Positions 1 to 11,724 of a stretch of 64,000 bases of DNA are shown here, piece after piece. The stretch comes from Synchiropus splendidus (taxonomy: Eukaryota; Chordata; Actinopteri; Syngnathiformes; Callionymidae), in contig NC_071347.1 in assembly GCF_027744825.2 (NCBI RefSeq), forward strand, positions 12,709,501 through 12,773,500. The letters run 5' to 3'. The notes beneath the pieces are model-generated. The model was not told the DNA's origin. It saw only the letters and a list, made by a program, of their open reading frames with translations, and did not search any database. Within the stretch, counting starts at the first letter, position 1. Each line of letters begins with the position of its first letter. Made by a program: the position numbers and the translations under genes.

Positions 1-2004
1 TTGAGAGTACTATGTGACGGACATGCAGGATAGTGGAGCCTAGTACTGTGGGGGCGACCAGTCCAGGGTGTCTCTTCATGTTTTTGTTGTCTTGGCCAGG
101 TGGCAGCACGTTAAGGTCCAAGCCTTCAAAAAACAGTGAGGCCTCTTTTTTTTGCCTTTTTTGTTGTATAACTGATGTTTGTTTTTTATATGGAAATTAT
201 TCTGAAATCCACTCAAATATAAAAGTAAGTACAATTTGCTATTTTTTCTTCAAAGAACTACATGTTTTCTACAATTTTTTTTCTCACGTCATGACATCTG
301 ATTTTCTTTTCTGAAAAAAATGGCAAAATAAATAATGCAGAACACTGGCAGACCACCATTAGCCCCTCATGATTTAAATGTGACAAGAAAAATAAAGTGT
401 TTTGTCAGGTCTTTCATACATGTTTCTTTTTTTTTAAACATCAGTTTAAGATTTATTCTAAAATCCCCCTAAAAGTAAATATACATTTGTTTTGTTATTG
501 TTTTTTTCATTTTCCCACCGAACTACTAAAATGTTTTGTCACTTCCACCTTAAAAATAAATAATGAAATAATAATAAAGATAGAAAATAAATAGATAAAA
601 ATACATTTCTCACAAGTTTTTTTCAGAACTATCCATCATAATTATTAAAATAAAATATCTATAACATCATGACACCATGCCTTAAATAAGTTTGTGTTTT
701 TTTGTGTTGTGTTTTTCGAGTGTCATTTAAAAAAGCCACAATAATAATACATTTATATATCATCAAATTCACTTTTAAAATCACTGTAAAAAACATTATT
801 TATACTACTTTATACTACTACTTCTACTACTAGTACGACTAATAAAAATAATGATGAACAATAAAAATGTTGCTTGCTTCTGAAAAAAAAACTAAATAAT
901 TATATGAATTCATTTAAAGCCCATAACATTTGAGACAAAATCCCAAATCACAAGTAATGATGCACTAAAAGAATAAATAAACTTCAAAGAGACATTTTAT
1001 GAAAGACAGCCGAGTATTTGATGTTTTGCTGCAGATTTGAGGATTCAGGCTGGGTGATTCATAATTCCTGTTTAATCACAGCAAAAGAGGAATTTGGGTT
1101 TTACGCTGATGATGAAAAGAAGAGTCTAATCCATCCAGGCAGGAATAAACAGTCACTTCAGACCTCGGCCTTGTTTCTCATCAGTTACAGTGCACTTGTC
1201 TTTTCGAGGAGCTCAGAGAGAAAGTGTTTGTTTCCCACTTGGGTTCCGCAAACTGCTTACTCACACTTCAGAAGGAAATTCATATTCTCAGCCACATAAA
1301 TTCCTCTTGCACTGTCAGTGATGGTGATTGTCTATTTTTGCCGTGTCAATCCAGTGTTGTTATTCCTCTTAAATCCTGGCACAACTCTCTCTCATCCGAT
1401 GTGCCAGGATGCTGCTCTCGCGCCGCAGGAGTTCAACAAAGCGCCGCTCACATCCCCTTGTCAACTTGTGAAGAAAAGACAGCCTCAAGAGACACCAAGC
1501 TTGAGTTTTGGACGGGCCAGAAAAGAAGGGAAATCTGGCCGGGGTTAAGAGCTGGGGACGTATAGACAGCAGCAGAAACATGATTTTCAAAGAACCTGAC
1601 AGGACAAGTAAGTGTATAAAGACCCCGGAGTAAACTTGAGGAGCAAATGGACGAAGGCAGAGAGAAGAAATGTGATGACGCCTGCCCTCAGTGAACGGCG
1701 ACAACAGCATTACTGCCGCGGCTCTGAGCAAGACGATGGCCACCGTGATGATGATATAACCGGGGGCTCAGTAGTATTTCATTCTGCACACACCAGCACA
1801 CTCGCTTCGTCATCATGCTCAAAACACAGGCCCATTTGTGCTGCCTAAAATACACACGGACATGTGGGCTGTCAGTGGAAACATTATCTCCAAACTAAGC
1901 CCATCATCTATGAGTCTTCGCCGGAGGTCAGAATATCATTGGAGTGCAGTGGAGGAGCGAGGCGAACGGGAGCAAGAGGGGAGCAGGTGATAAGAAGTAC
2001 TCAC
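1..2004 (-). other. b4galnt4: Incomplete intron downstream of the last visible b4galnt4 exon
   Basis: This stretch follows the GT donor at 2003-2004 (minus strand) and runs off the left edge, so the next exon, expected to start with the Trp codon after the Val-Gly of the PA14-like region, is outside the window. About 120-1000 is very AT-rich with poly-T and poly-A runs. About 1000-1990 is more balanced and is open in several overlapping frames, but I recognised no domain or splice-bounded exon in it. No RNA gene or complete repeat was recognised. Confidence 0.6.
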
Positions 2005-2083
2005 CCCAACTTCAACATGATCTGATCCCTTGTCGTCCTGCTTGTGGAGGATCTCAAAGTAGTACTGTCTGGAAGAAATCAGG
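2005..2083 (-). CDS. b4galnt4: b4galnt4 internal exon (sixth and last visible): end of the PA14-like region
   Basis: A 79-nt exon. The acceptor (ttttctcag) ends at 2084 and the donor is gtgagt from 2004 downward. It starts with the last base of a split codon and encodes 26 residues, including [22 protein letters not shown]. The Tyr-Tyr-Phe-Glu, His-Lys-Gln and Gly-Ser/Thr-Asp-His-Val-Glu-Val pattern is characteristic of the B4GALNT3/B4GALNT4 stem, and the Asp-Asp before Lys-Gly-Ser together with Val-Gly at the end match B4GALNT4 better than B4GALNT3, judged from remembered family sequences. The exon ends in phase 0. A second possible acceptor 15 nt further in (ttcttccag) would break the phase with the preceding exon, so I chose the outer one. 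A PA14 fold may help in sugar or glycoprotein recognition; that is known for the domain class, not shown here. Confidence 0.9.
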
Positions 2084-2399
2084 CTGAGAAAAGAAGGAGA
2101 AACACAGTTGTTTATGTTAAATGCTGTTATGGCGTCAACATAATAACTTCTACCAGGGTCGCTGGAAAGTCATGGATCAGTGTACCACAGTACCAAAGCC
2201 AGCAGGGAAGCAACACGTGCGTTCCACTGCTGCACTCCAACAAGCATCGATAGAACAGTGGAAGGGCCTCCATCATGCTTTTCCTTGTTTTAAATAATCT
2301 CCAGTGTTTGCATGATGGAATGTCACTTATATGCGCGTCACATATCTAGATGCGTGAAGGAATGATGTTCACCTATTTTAGAGCAATTAAAAATAGTAA

Positions 2400-3130
2400 A
2401 CATTGCATCGAGTGTCGCATTTGTATACCGTGGTGGTTGCGTTATGTAGTGTTTGCATAGCATGCGTTGCGATTTTGTTCGCATAGTGCAGCATTTGAGA
2501 TGCAAGGCGTTTGGGAAGTGTAGCATTTGTATTGTGTTGTGATTATTTCCTTTGGTTGCGGTTTGCGTAGCATCGTGATAGCTCTACATTAGTACTGCAT
2601 GGTTGTATAATGGATGTGTTGCAGTTGCGTAGTGCAGCGTTGGTATTGTGAAGACTTTGCGAAGCTTAGCGTTGGTATTGTGTTTGCGTTGGGTGGAGCA
2701 ACGGTTGGGTTCTGCAGTGCAATGCTTGTTTGTGTAGCATTGTGTTAGCACTAAATTGGCTCTGCATTCGTGGTGTGTACTGTAGTGTTGCGTTACGTAT
2801 GAGTTGCAGTTGCACAGTGCAGCGTTTGGGAAGTGTAGTGTTTGAATTCTGTTGTCTGTTGTCACAGAGGTTGGATTGCGGTTGTGTAATAGAACGCTTC
2901 TGTTGTCAAATGTGTGTGTAGCTTAGTGCATGCACTACATTGGCAGTGCATTTGCATTGCGTTGTGTTGTGGTTGCTTTATGGATGAGTAGCAGTTGCAC
3001 AGTGCCGTGTTTGCGTAGCATCAGTGTCGCTTATCAATTGTGCTGTATTGCATTTACAGTAATATTGTGTAGCGTTTCCATTGTGTTGGTTTAGCATTGT
3101 GTAGCATTGCATTTGCACAGCATTTGTTTG
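2400..3130. repeat. Degenerate GT-rich tandem array with ~184-bp period
   Basis: The plus strand is strikingly rich in short G/T words (TTGTGTAGCATT, GTTGCAGTTGC, GTGCAGCGTT). Matching landmarks recur at a fixed spacing: GTTGCAGTTGC near 2617 and 2801 and GTAGCAGTTGC near 2985, each 184 bp apart, with a weaker match near 2433. A second landmark (ACTAAATTGGC at 2750, ACTACATTGGC at 2934) is also 184 bp apart, with a looser match near 2584. This suggests about four diverged units, each apparently built from shorter GT-rich submotifs. The strong strand asymmetry (G and T on plus) is typical of an old minisatellite. No coding role is apparent. Confidence 0.75.
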
Positions 3131-5908
3131 TGTTTGGATGTTTCAGATGTCTCCAGATACTGAAAGCTAAACATTAATACAAATCCAACTGTTCAAACGC
3201 TACTGATGCAAGTTTATCTTTGAAAGTCCTGGTTAAACTGTTTACTTTACGATGCTTGCCGTGCACACACAGACCCGCTTTAGTCCAATCAAAATCACAT
3301 CTGAGATAATGGGCTGACATCTGCTGCTGCGTGAGACACACTGGAGCACTTCTTCACACATCATTAACTCTCAAAACACACACAACCCAGAGTTTAGATT
3401 CCAAAAGGCAACGCTTACGTCGGCATATTTTCATCCTGCGAAGGTTTCAGGAAGCATAAATAGCCTTATGAAGGTAAAATGGCAGCGTAACTACGAGGGA
3501 AAACACTTCCCACCGATCACACTCATCTACGTTCGCTCCCGACTTGCAATTTGTGAAACATTTGCTCCTCTGAACTTAAGAGTCGCTCCGCTGCTCTGCT
3601 TTTCATGTGTCACTTAGAAATGTGATGGATCATTTGTTTTTAAGTTCTAATATCTGTCGTGTTTGCCTGCTCTCTTTGTGCTTTCACTCTCGCTCGCCTG
3701 TCAGTGCAGCAGAAACAAACACAAGCTCATTTCCTTTGATGAGCTATTCTCACAGAAACTTGGCAGTTAGCATGGAATAAAACCCACAGGTAGTTTCCTC
3801 GTTTCATACATTTATTTTTCACCCTTGAGCTTGAATACCAGGCTTATTTCTTTACACTTATTTCCATTATGGGGTGGAGCGGGGGCACAGTCAGTTTCGA
3901 CTTTAACAATACAGTGCCGATGATCAACAAACCTGCTTTAAGACTGCTCGATTGTACGTCGCCATAAAAGAGGTCAGCGCTGTGGCCCAGTTTTGAGAGG
4001 ATTGAATTAAAGTACATAACAGCCCCCAAACACAAGGGCTTTGCTTTTATACTCTCAAACGTATTTTACAACATGGCGCCTCTCCACTGTTTATGGATAA
4101 AGTCTCCGGCCTGTCACACCAGAGAAATATAGATGATGCCATAAATTCCGAGGAAGGACAAAGGCTTAAGGTGCAGTCATGTGTTGCCCCCTGCGCAAAC
4201 GTTGCAATATCATTGAGTAGCCTTGCGATCTGTGCCCAATAAATCACCGCCGGCGGACGACAGCGGTGATACCGCGCTAAGGTCACTCTCTCATAAATAG
4301 GGAACATCCTCAGCGCGGCTGCTGAAACGGCTCTCAGCGGATCTAAGTGCCACTTTCGGCTGCTGGCCCACTGGTTTGCCCTTTAGCAGATGATCCACAC
4401 ACTGCATCTCTCTTGCGTTTTTGTGAGGAACTGAAAGAGATTTTATCACCCCGCTAGGCCAAATCAACAGTCATATGAAGTTATACAAGTGGAATTTAAA
4501 AGGCTAAAATCCTGGAAAGAATAGAAAGATATTTATATTAAGAAATCTGCAAAATGTCATTTCTTTTTAAAGGAGTTAATATTTTGGTTCTTCTACTCAA
4601 TGTTCAGGTTCAGCTCCGGGTTACTTTCTTTTGTTAGCACTCAGAATTTTCATTTTTTTTTGTGAGAGTTCTGTCCCATGGTTGCAGCAGGAGCTCATTT
4701 TATTAGAATATTATATTAGCTCCAGAGACTCCATTAGATTTCCATCTTTGGCCAGAAACCCGACTTCCTCTGAGGGCATAATCTAATGACTGAGATCACG
4801 AAGTTTCTGTGTTACAAATGCAGTGCCTTAAATAAGTGATGCCATGCAAATGGATGGGAGTGGATAACTGGGTGGCGGCAGGGCGCAGAGAGGGAACCAG
4901 TGAGAACCAGTGTTCCCCAACTCCAGTGTAAGTTCGCCAGGGTGGGACACGACTGAAAACAAATGATCAAATAAATTAGATTTTTTTATGTCAGAATCTA
5001 TTATGTTTTCTTTTTTCTTCTTTTATGTTCTTGTTTTTCCACTTCCTGTTTTCTGCTCTCAGTTTTCGGCTTTACTTTTCTGAGGCTGGAGTGAACGGCT
5101 GGCAGTAATCGATGATCAAGGCAGGACACTTAAAATGGATGAGCATACCTGAACACATCGCCAGGTGGTCGAACCTTCAGCCGTTCACCACCTCCTGCGT
5201 CCTTTAATTCTCCATCTTTGTGGGTTCCTGAGTTTCCTGCTTTGGATCTTCATTAGCATTTTCCCAATGCTGTTCTGGGTTATAGTATTTTGGATTTATG
5301 CGCTCATGGTTGTGTGAATAAAAGTCTTAAAGACTGTTTAGACTGTTGGATTAATTCATCACGACTAATCATATTTTAAAAATTAACAGCAGAATAATCC
5401 ATCAAATCTCATTTACTATCCATCATGGATGTTTAGCAGCGACGGTTGTGAGAGCCGTCAAACCAGAAGGCAGACGGAGCAAAACAAAACCAGTTATGAA
5501 GGGCGGGAGAGAAACCTTTCTGAACATAAGGACAAAACAAAGAAAAGAAAAACTGTCGCTATGGACCTGGGGAGTATTGTGATTTTGCGGTTAAAAAAAG
5601 TTATTTTTTAAAATTATACATCAACTAGGACTTTTACTGTTGTGACACAAAACAAATGAAAAAATGTCACACACATTGGGATGAGACGGCACTAAATGAA
5701 TACTAAAGTGGAGAATATGAGTGTAATAAGACTAAAACCATAAATAATAAACATTAAAAGCACTTTATTTTGAAATATTAACCAAAAAATTCCAATGTTT
5801 CTTAAGACATTCCTAAATATTTCAGTGTTGCTGAACAACAACAGAGAAAAAATACACGCAAAATGGGAAAGAAACTGACAGTGACAGAAAGAATTAAGAT
5901 TTATTTAG

Positions 5909-6345
5909 CTGATGGTCATGAACTTTGGGTCCTGACCGAAAGAAGAAGGTCTGGGATACAAGCAGAGTTTCCTCTGCAGGCTGGCTGGGCGCTCCCTTAA
6001 TGTTAGGGTGAGGAGCTCATTCACACGGGAGGAGCTCAGAGTAGAGCCGCTGCTCCTCTACATCAAGAGGAGTCAGCTGAGGTGGCTCAGGCATCTGTTT
6101 GGGATGCATCTCGGTTGCCTCCCTAGAGAGGTGTCCCGGGCATGCTCCGCTGGGAAGAGGCCCAGGGGAAGATCCAGGACACTCTGGAGAGACTGTTTCT
6201 CGGGTGGCCTGGAAACGCCTCAGGGTCCCCCCTCGTGGAGCTGGAGGAGGTGCAGCTGCAGGTGCCATCTGAGCATCCCTACTCAGACTGCTGCCTCCGC
6301 GACCCAGAGAAGCGGATAAGCAGATGAAGACGACAAACAGAAGAC
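5909..6345 (+). mobile_element. 5'-truncated non-LTR retrotransposon (LINE) 3' fragment
   Basis: The translation contains pieces typical of the extreme C-terminus of a teleost LINE reverse transcriptase polyprotein: a Gly-His-Glu-Leu-Trp-Val-like start around 5913 (GGTCATGAACTTTGGGT), a Val-Glu-Pro-Leu-Leu-Leu stretch near 6040, RSQLRWLRHLFGM near 6070, and GKRPRGRSRTLWRD near 6150-6190. It ends with the usual Pro-Arg coding tail and GCGGATAAGCAG near 6312. Frame breaks and lost residues show decay. The reverse transcriptase catalytic core is absent. I cannot assign the clade from this fragment alone. The copy lies antisense to the host gene, tail to tail with the next entry. Confidence 0.85.
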
Positions 6346-6650
6346 CCCTCGGTCTCCTCCCAGCTGGACATGTCTGGAACACCTCCAAAGGGAGGCGTCC
6401 AGTGGACATCCTGATGAGATGCCTGAATCACCTCCTCTCAATGTGGAGAAGCAGCGGCTCTACTCCGAGCCTCTCCCGAGTGACAGAACTTCTCACCCTA
6501 TCTCTAAGGGAGACGTCTGCCACCCTTCGGAGAAAACCCATTTGACCCAAAGCTCATGACCGTAGGTGAGGGTCGGGACGAAGATTGATCGGTATATAGA
6601 GAGCTTTGCCTTCTGGCTCAGCTCTCTCTTATGGACAACAGTGTGCCACG
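6346..6650 (-). mobile_element. Second LINE 3' fragment, opposite orientation
   Basis: On the minus strand this reads RELSQKAKLSIYRSIFVPTL then Thr-Tyr-Gly-His-Glu-Leu-Trp-Val, followed by the same C-terminal segment found in the plus-strand fragment at 5909-6345, including LPLEVFQTCPAGRRPRG near the left end. It is the same LINE family, starts further 5' than its neighbour and lacks the final 3' part. Codons are lost between the Glu-Leu-Trp-Val motif and the next conserved block, so it is a fossil. The boundary with the neighbour, about 6335-6350, is approximate. Confidence 0.8.
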
Positions 6651-8599
6651 GATAAGCAGGAGATTTAATCAAATTAAAATCCAGTTTGTTTAAGTGTTTG
6701 AGTTTCACTGAGACCTCACAGAGGCAGGATGAACACAGGCGAATGGTCGCCACGAGCAGAGGACTTGACTCTTCAAACAGTGCATGTGTACATCACAGGG
6801 TTTTCACACAGGCAGCTCAGAACCCAGACGCATAGAAGGGAAGATTGAGAAAAGCCGAAGACAAGAGCGTTGCGTTCTGCTGGCGAAGAAAGGGGAGAGC
6901 ACACTGACACGGCACCATCTGTGGGTTTCTCATGATGGGTTTTATTTTTGGGGCGTGCGGGATTGCTACTGCAGAATGAAAGATGATTCATTGAGGTTTT
7001 GTAGACTTCTCTAAAAGCAAACTATCAAAAGGTAAAAAAAAAAAAAAGCAAGCCGACAGAACGGAAGACACAGCAGACTGTGTGGGTGCTGAGGTCAAAC
7101 TCTACCTTCTGAGACGAAAGATGAACCAGTCGTCTGCAGAGAGGGATGAAGAGACAGGAGGCCGAGCGGAAGAAAAGATGAAGATGACAAACAGAAGAAT
7201 GATCAACGCATCAAGAGGCATGACGAACACAGAGAGAGTGACGTGAAGAAACGTAATGAAGCCGGAGCAGGACGCGCAGCTATTAGCGAGCGGCTGGGAG
7301 CATGAATAGAGGACACAAAGCAGGGGTTTAATTGCCTGACTAATTGGACTCTTTGTTTCTAGTTTCCCTTCGTTGGGCTTAACGGATAGAGAGAGACAAA
7401 GGAGCTTGACTTGGCTGCAGAACAGAACGTCTGCGCAGGCTCATCCCCAAAGTCGCTGGGATTTGGATGAAATATTTATATGTAGTGTTTCATTCTTTGC
7501 CGCAGAGAGACAAACTCTTTTTGCAAGTCTAAAAAGCCTTGTCAGAAGGAGTATACAAATGCCAGGAGGCAGGAGTGAACCAGGGATTGGAAGGCGGTTT
7601 GACACATTGAAATGCTCAGAATATCTCAGGATGAGTGTCACAGGAACGGAGGGACCTTCACTGACCAACCGGCTTATGAGTTTCACTGTTTAAGTTGAAA
7701 AGTTTATCACGTCAATGAATGGGAAGTTTACTGAGAAATGTTTGAAAGAAGTGACGCCCAGCAAAACTTCATGACTGCATCCAGCAGCTTCATTTCTCAT
7801 TAACGCCATCTGACTGTCACCTCTGCCACAGGTGGCTATAAAATAATGGAGCGTACACTTCTCCTGACTGAATTAATGACTATGCGCCGTCGGAGAGTGC
7901 CCAGAGGAAAACTCCACTTCTCTCCCCTCTTTCGCTTCCCTCCTCACCCCATTTCTCATGATTTCCCTAAATCCATCAGCCGGTGATCCTGCTGCTCTTG
8001 CCTGCAGCCTCAATAAATCCTCTTTCCTTCATCCCTTCCTTGACGTTGTCCCCCCACGCTGGCCTTCATACCCTCTCGGTGCTCTTGAATCTTGTGTGGG
8101 GCTTCTCTTTTCCCAGCCGCTTCAGATTCCATCCACCGTGTCCAATTTGCCCGTGTGTAATTATCTAATACAGTATTACAGCATAACTATCTTTCATGCT
8201 GGTGTGCGCCCCCACTCCTCACCCTGCTTCTCCTGCTGTGACGCCATATTGTGCTTCACTAGAGAACACATTTTGTTTCAAGGCATTTTCCATGAACTGA
8301 CTGACATGATTTTTAAAACGGGATCTTAGAACACACCAAATAATATGATCCTCACTCACTTGTTGCTGTGTAAATGTGACTGAAGAGAGATCAATCGGAC
8401 AGCGGGTGGGAGTGGCTCCCTCAGCGAGCAGATGAGTTGTCACGACTGAGACTGACAAAAACATTGTGCGTCTCCTGAAAGTTTCATTGAAATCTGTTCA
8501 TCTGTTATTTGGGTAACAACCACATTTGCTCCTTGGCAGAAGTATTTAGACAATATAACTGACTGAAAGCAGCGACTGCGACCCACGTCTGTTCAATAA

Positions 8600-8775
8600 G
8601 GCCCAGTGATGCTCAATGTTATATACAGATCTGGATATGGTCGGAACCTTCTATACATGCTCTGCGTTCATTTCATCCATATTCCTGAACGTTTCCACAA
8701 TGCTTACGGACAAAATACTGACCGGAGCAATACCACTGGAAACCATGGGGGGCAGTGTTGCTGCTACTACCCGAG
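8600..8775. repeat. Dispersed repeat copy, family shared with 19474-19648
   Basis: The segment from GGCCCAGTGATGCTCAATG to the ACCCGA near 8774 aligns along its whole length with 19474-19648. Shared words in the same order include ATGCTCAA, ATCTGGATATGG / ATCCAGATATGG, GTCCGT or ATTCAT, TTTCCACA, GCTTAC, AATA(G)TACCAC and GGGGCAGTGT. The two copies are well diverged, so the insertions are old. No terminal repeats were found at the edges. The source element is unknown. Confidence 0.7.
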
Positions 8776-8884
8776 ACAATGAGACATGACAATGGCAGAA
8801 ATTCTGCATAGTTTATATAGTCATAGCTATGAAACAACAAACGTTTAATATTTTATTTTGATGTGAACCTACTCTACCCTCAGC

Positions 8885-9135
8885 GAAAAGTAATATACTT
8901 GAAGTACACTTGAACTTCAAGTTCATTTTTTATTAAGTAGACTAAGTATAGCTAGTATATAAAGGATTACATACTTGAAGTTTACTAGAATGTATCTCAA
9001 TACTGTGTTGGTCGAAATTGGAACATTTAATGTTTACTAATGTATGTTTTCAAGAATTCAAGTACACTCATCTGTACATTACAAGTGTGCCAAAGATATA
9101 CTTCTTATCCAGAGTATACTTAAAGTGAACAATAT
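8885..9135. repeat. Repeat rich in ACTTGAAGTA-type words, partly self-complementary
   Basis: Variants of TACTTGAAGTACACT and its complement (AGTTCAAGT, AGTATACTT) occur many times, for example near 8897-8930, 8972-8985, 9057-9070 and 9110-9125. GAACTTCAAGTTC near 8921 is almost a perfect palindrome. This resembles fish MITE-like elements built of TTAAGTATACTT-type sequence, but I could not define ends or a target duplication. Confidence 0.5.
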
Positions 9136-11724
9136 GTATGCTATCATTCCACTGAGTTACCTTTACTCCTGGCGCCAACCATAGATGTAGACTTTCACCT
9201 CGCATTTGCACATCCCCAAGTCACCCGGGACTGGAGCACAGTACATACCACATTTGGATCATGGTCACACACACAGTGAAAAACAAATATGAAGTAATTT
9301 AATAAAAAAGAAAAACCTAATAATCACTCATCTAAACTTTGTAAAGAATAGCAAAACAATATCGGAGCAAGAGAAGCCTTTAAATATCCTCCAAAAATCC
9401 TCCAGTCCGTCATCATGCTACCTTCTTTACAATAACTTTTAGTATTTTGATTCAGTACCACGGCCCACAAAAGACACAGGAACCTATAACTGATGCTACT
9501 CCTCTGGGCCAAAGAGACACTGACAAGGATTTAACTGTAGAATCCAACTTTAAAATGGATCTGCGATAAAATCTGCAACAGAATTTTACATACAAGTCGG
9601 TTCTGTCTGTTCAGACGTACGAAAGAATGCAGTCTGGCTGGTGAATGGGGAGCCGTATGACATCAGCCAGCTGGTTGTCATATTCAGGACAGCAATAGAG
9701 GCCACTGCGTGTCAGAATGAATGACATCAGACCACATAAGATTTCAACTGAGCAACTCAAAGTGAGCTTTTCCAAAGAGCAAAGTGAATGACAGAGCAGG
9801 TCCATTTTCAACTGAGTTAAAGCACGCATTGAAATGATCAGTCACTCATCGCTTCAATCTGAAGTCATGAGCGCGAGTACAGTACTTCCTAAACGCCAGC
9901 GTCTCCTCAGCTAATAGCCAGCAGCGCTTAAGTGATTCAATTATAGATACTGCTGAGATCTCATACTGTAATATCTGGTCATTCTCCATTAGGTTTCTCT
10001 CGCTGTTGCTCGGAAAAGGCGCGGACCGAGGAGTCTGGGGAGTTTTTCTATGATATCAAGAGCCTGGAAAACAAATGGGAGGATTTTTGAGTGAGTGAGA
10101 AAGAGCGCTTTGAAAAGAGCGACGACAAGGACAAAGATTAAAGTCACAAGGAAAGAAGCGGCGATAGGAATTAAATAGAAACCGACAATCATGCGTCGGC
10201 GACTGCTTTCTCCTAAATGCCATTTCCTGCTCTTCTGGAAACGGGCGACAAATGTCAGAGACAGCATCACATACAAACATGGAAAGCCTTCTCCACTCAC
10301 CGCCGACAAAGGTCAGAAGCTGGGTTTAAAATTCTGAATCAATACGGCAATCTCCGGCAGGAAAGGCTCTAATTTGTGGCTCTGTGTCACCAAGAAAGCA
10401 GAAGAGAAGTGTTTCTACAGCTCATATGTAGATAAAACCTCTGCGGCGATAGTCAACACTTCTCTAAAATATACTCTCTGCTGCTTTAATTCACAAAGTT
10501 TAGGCATGTGACACAGCTCAAAGTGTTACTACCAGACTCCTGATGTGTCAGTGTTTGGTCCCTCAGTGTGTGTTTGTATGTGTGTGTCTGAGGGCGGCCT
10601 GCAAATTAGCATACGAAATCAGGATGAAATAGCTAAACGAAAGCCTGAAGGAATGCAAATGAGAGAGAATGTGATGTAACTATCGTGGTGAACTTGTGAG
10701 CGATTTTGGAAATTAACCACCGGGTAATTATCACAGCGGGGTCTGGATGATAGCCATGCATTTTTTTTCATTATTTCTTAAATATATTTGAAGGTTTAAA
10801 AGTGATCACACTTGTGATGTGAGCTGAACTACAGCTCATCTGCTCCCAGGATTTTTCACTGAAAAAACAAAACATCTATGGATGTAAAATCTGACACAAA
10901 ATAACAGTAAAAAGAAATACATATAATTTGGCATCTACAAGAAAGAAAAACCTGCACAGAGGTGGTGAAAAGCTATTACTTAGTGTGAAAGCATGAACAA
11001 TACTCGGCTTTTGCTTCATGCTGCCAGGGTTTAGCGAGTGCCTGAGAAAAGATGCTTCTCTTAAAAGGTCAGGAAGACATTTAGATTCAAGTTCTGTTTT
11101 GGGAAGTGTAATGGCATCTTGTGCTCACAGTTGAGCCGGGAGTATCTGAGAGGAGGCCTGCTGAAAACGATCTTTATTGAAGTCTTTCTTATGGCGACAA
11201 CCTGAAAGTCTATCAGCTGCGGCGTGCAAAGGCAATTTAAATACAACATTTGAAGGCTACAGAGAAACAACAAAGCAGCTGTCAGTGCTCTCACTTGGTA
11301 TAAAGGGTTCTAATAAATGGAGCAAATGACAATAACAGAGGAACATGGGAACACAAAAATTGAATCGCAATTACAAAACAGAATGACAGCTACTAAAATA
11401 AAACATCAAGAACATTAACGCAAACCAGAAAAGGGGCGTGTTCCTGCCGTGCCGAGGCTCGTGGCTGATTGACTAGTTTGTCAGTCAGATGGAGAAAACA
11501 TCAAAGGGTTGGCGCTTTTTACAGCCTACATACCTAACAGAGCATGATATTTCCTGTTTGGGATAGAAGTTCTGAATGTCATGAAAGTCATGCATCTGCC
11601 AAAACTGATTAGCTTTAAGCGAACTTAACACCTACTGTAGTGAATATTTTGTCATTCAGTTTTCACAGGGGTTTCCTTTGTGCAACTGCAATTCCTTTCT
11701 GTTACTGTTAATGTTAAAATGTTT

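Noticed and set aside
2069..2083. Alternative acceptor inside the last visible exon (ttcttccag)
   Set aside because: Using it would drop 15 nt and leave two codon bases of the upstream exon joined to the wrong frame for the His-Lys-Gln block.
6008..6409. Long overlapping frames on both strands taken as a gene
   Set aside because: They are the opposed LINE C-terminal fragments and their shadows.
9989..10309. 106-codon minus-strand open frame with a hydrophobic stretch
   Set aside because: A second frame is open over the same bases and the hydrophobic run is not part of a recognised protein; no exon boundaries fit the b4galnt4 frame.
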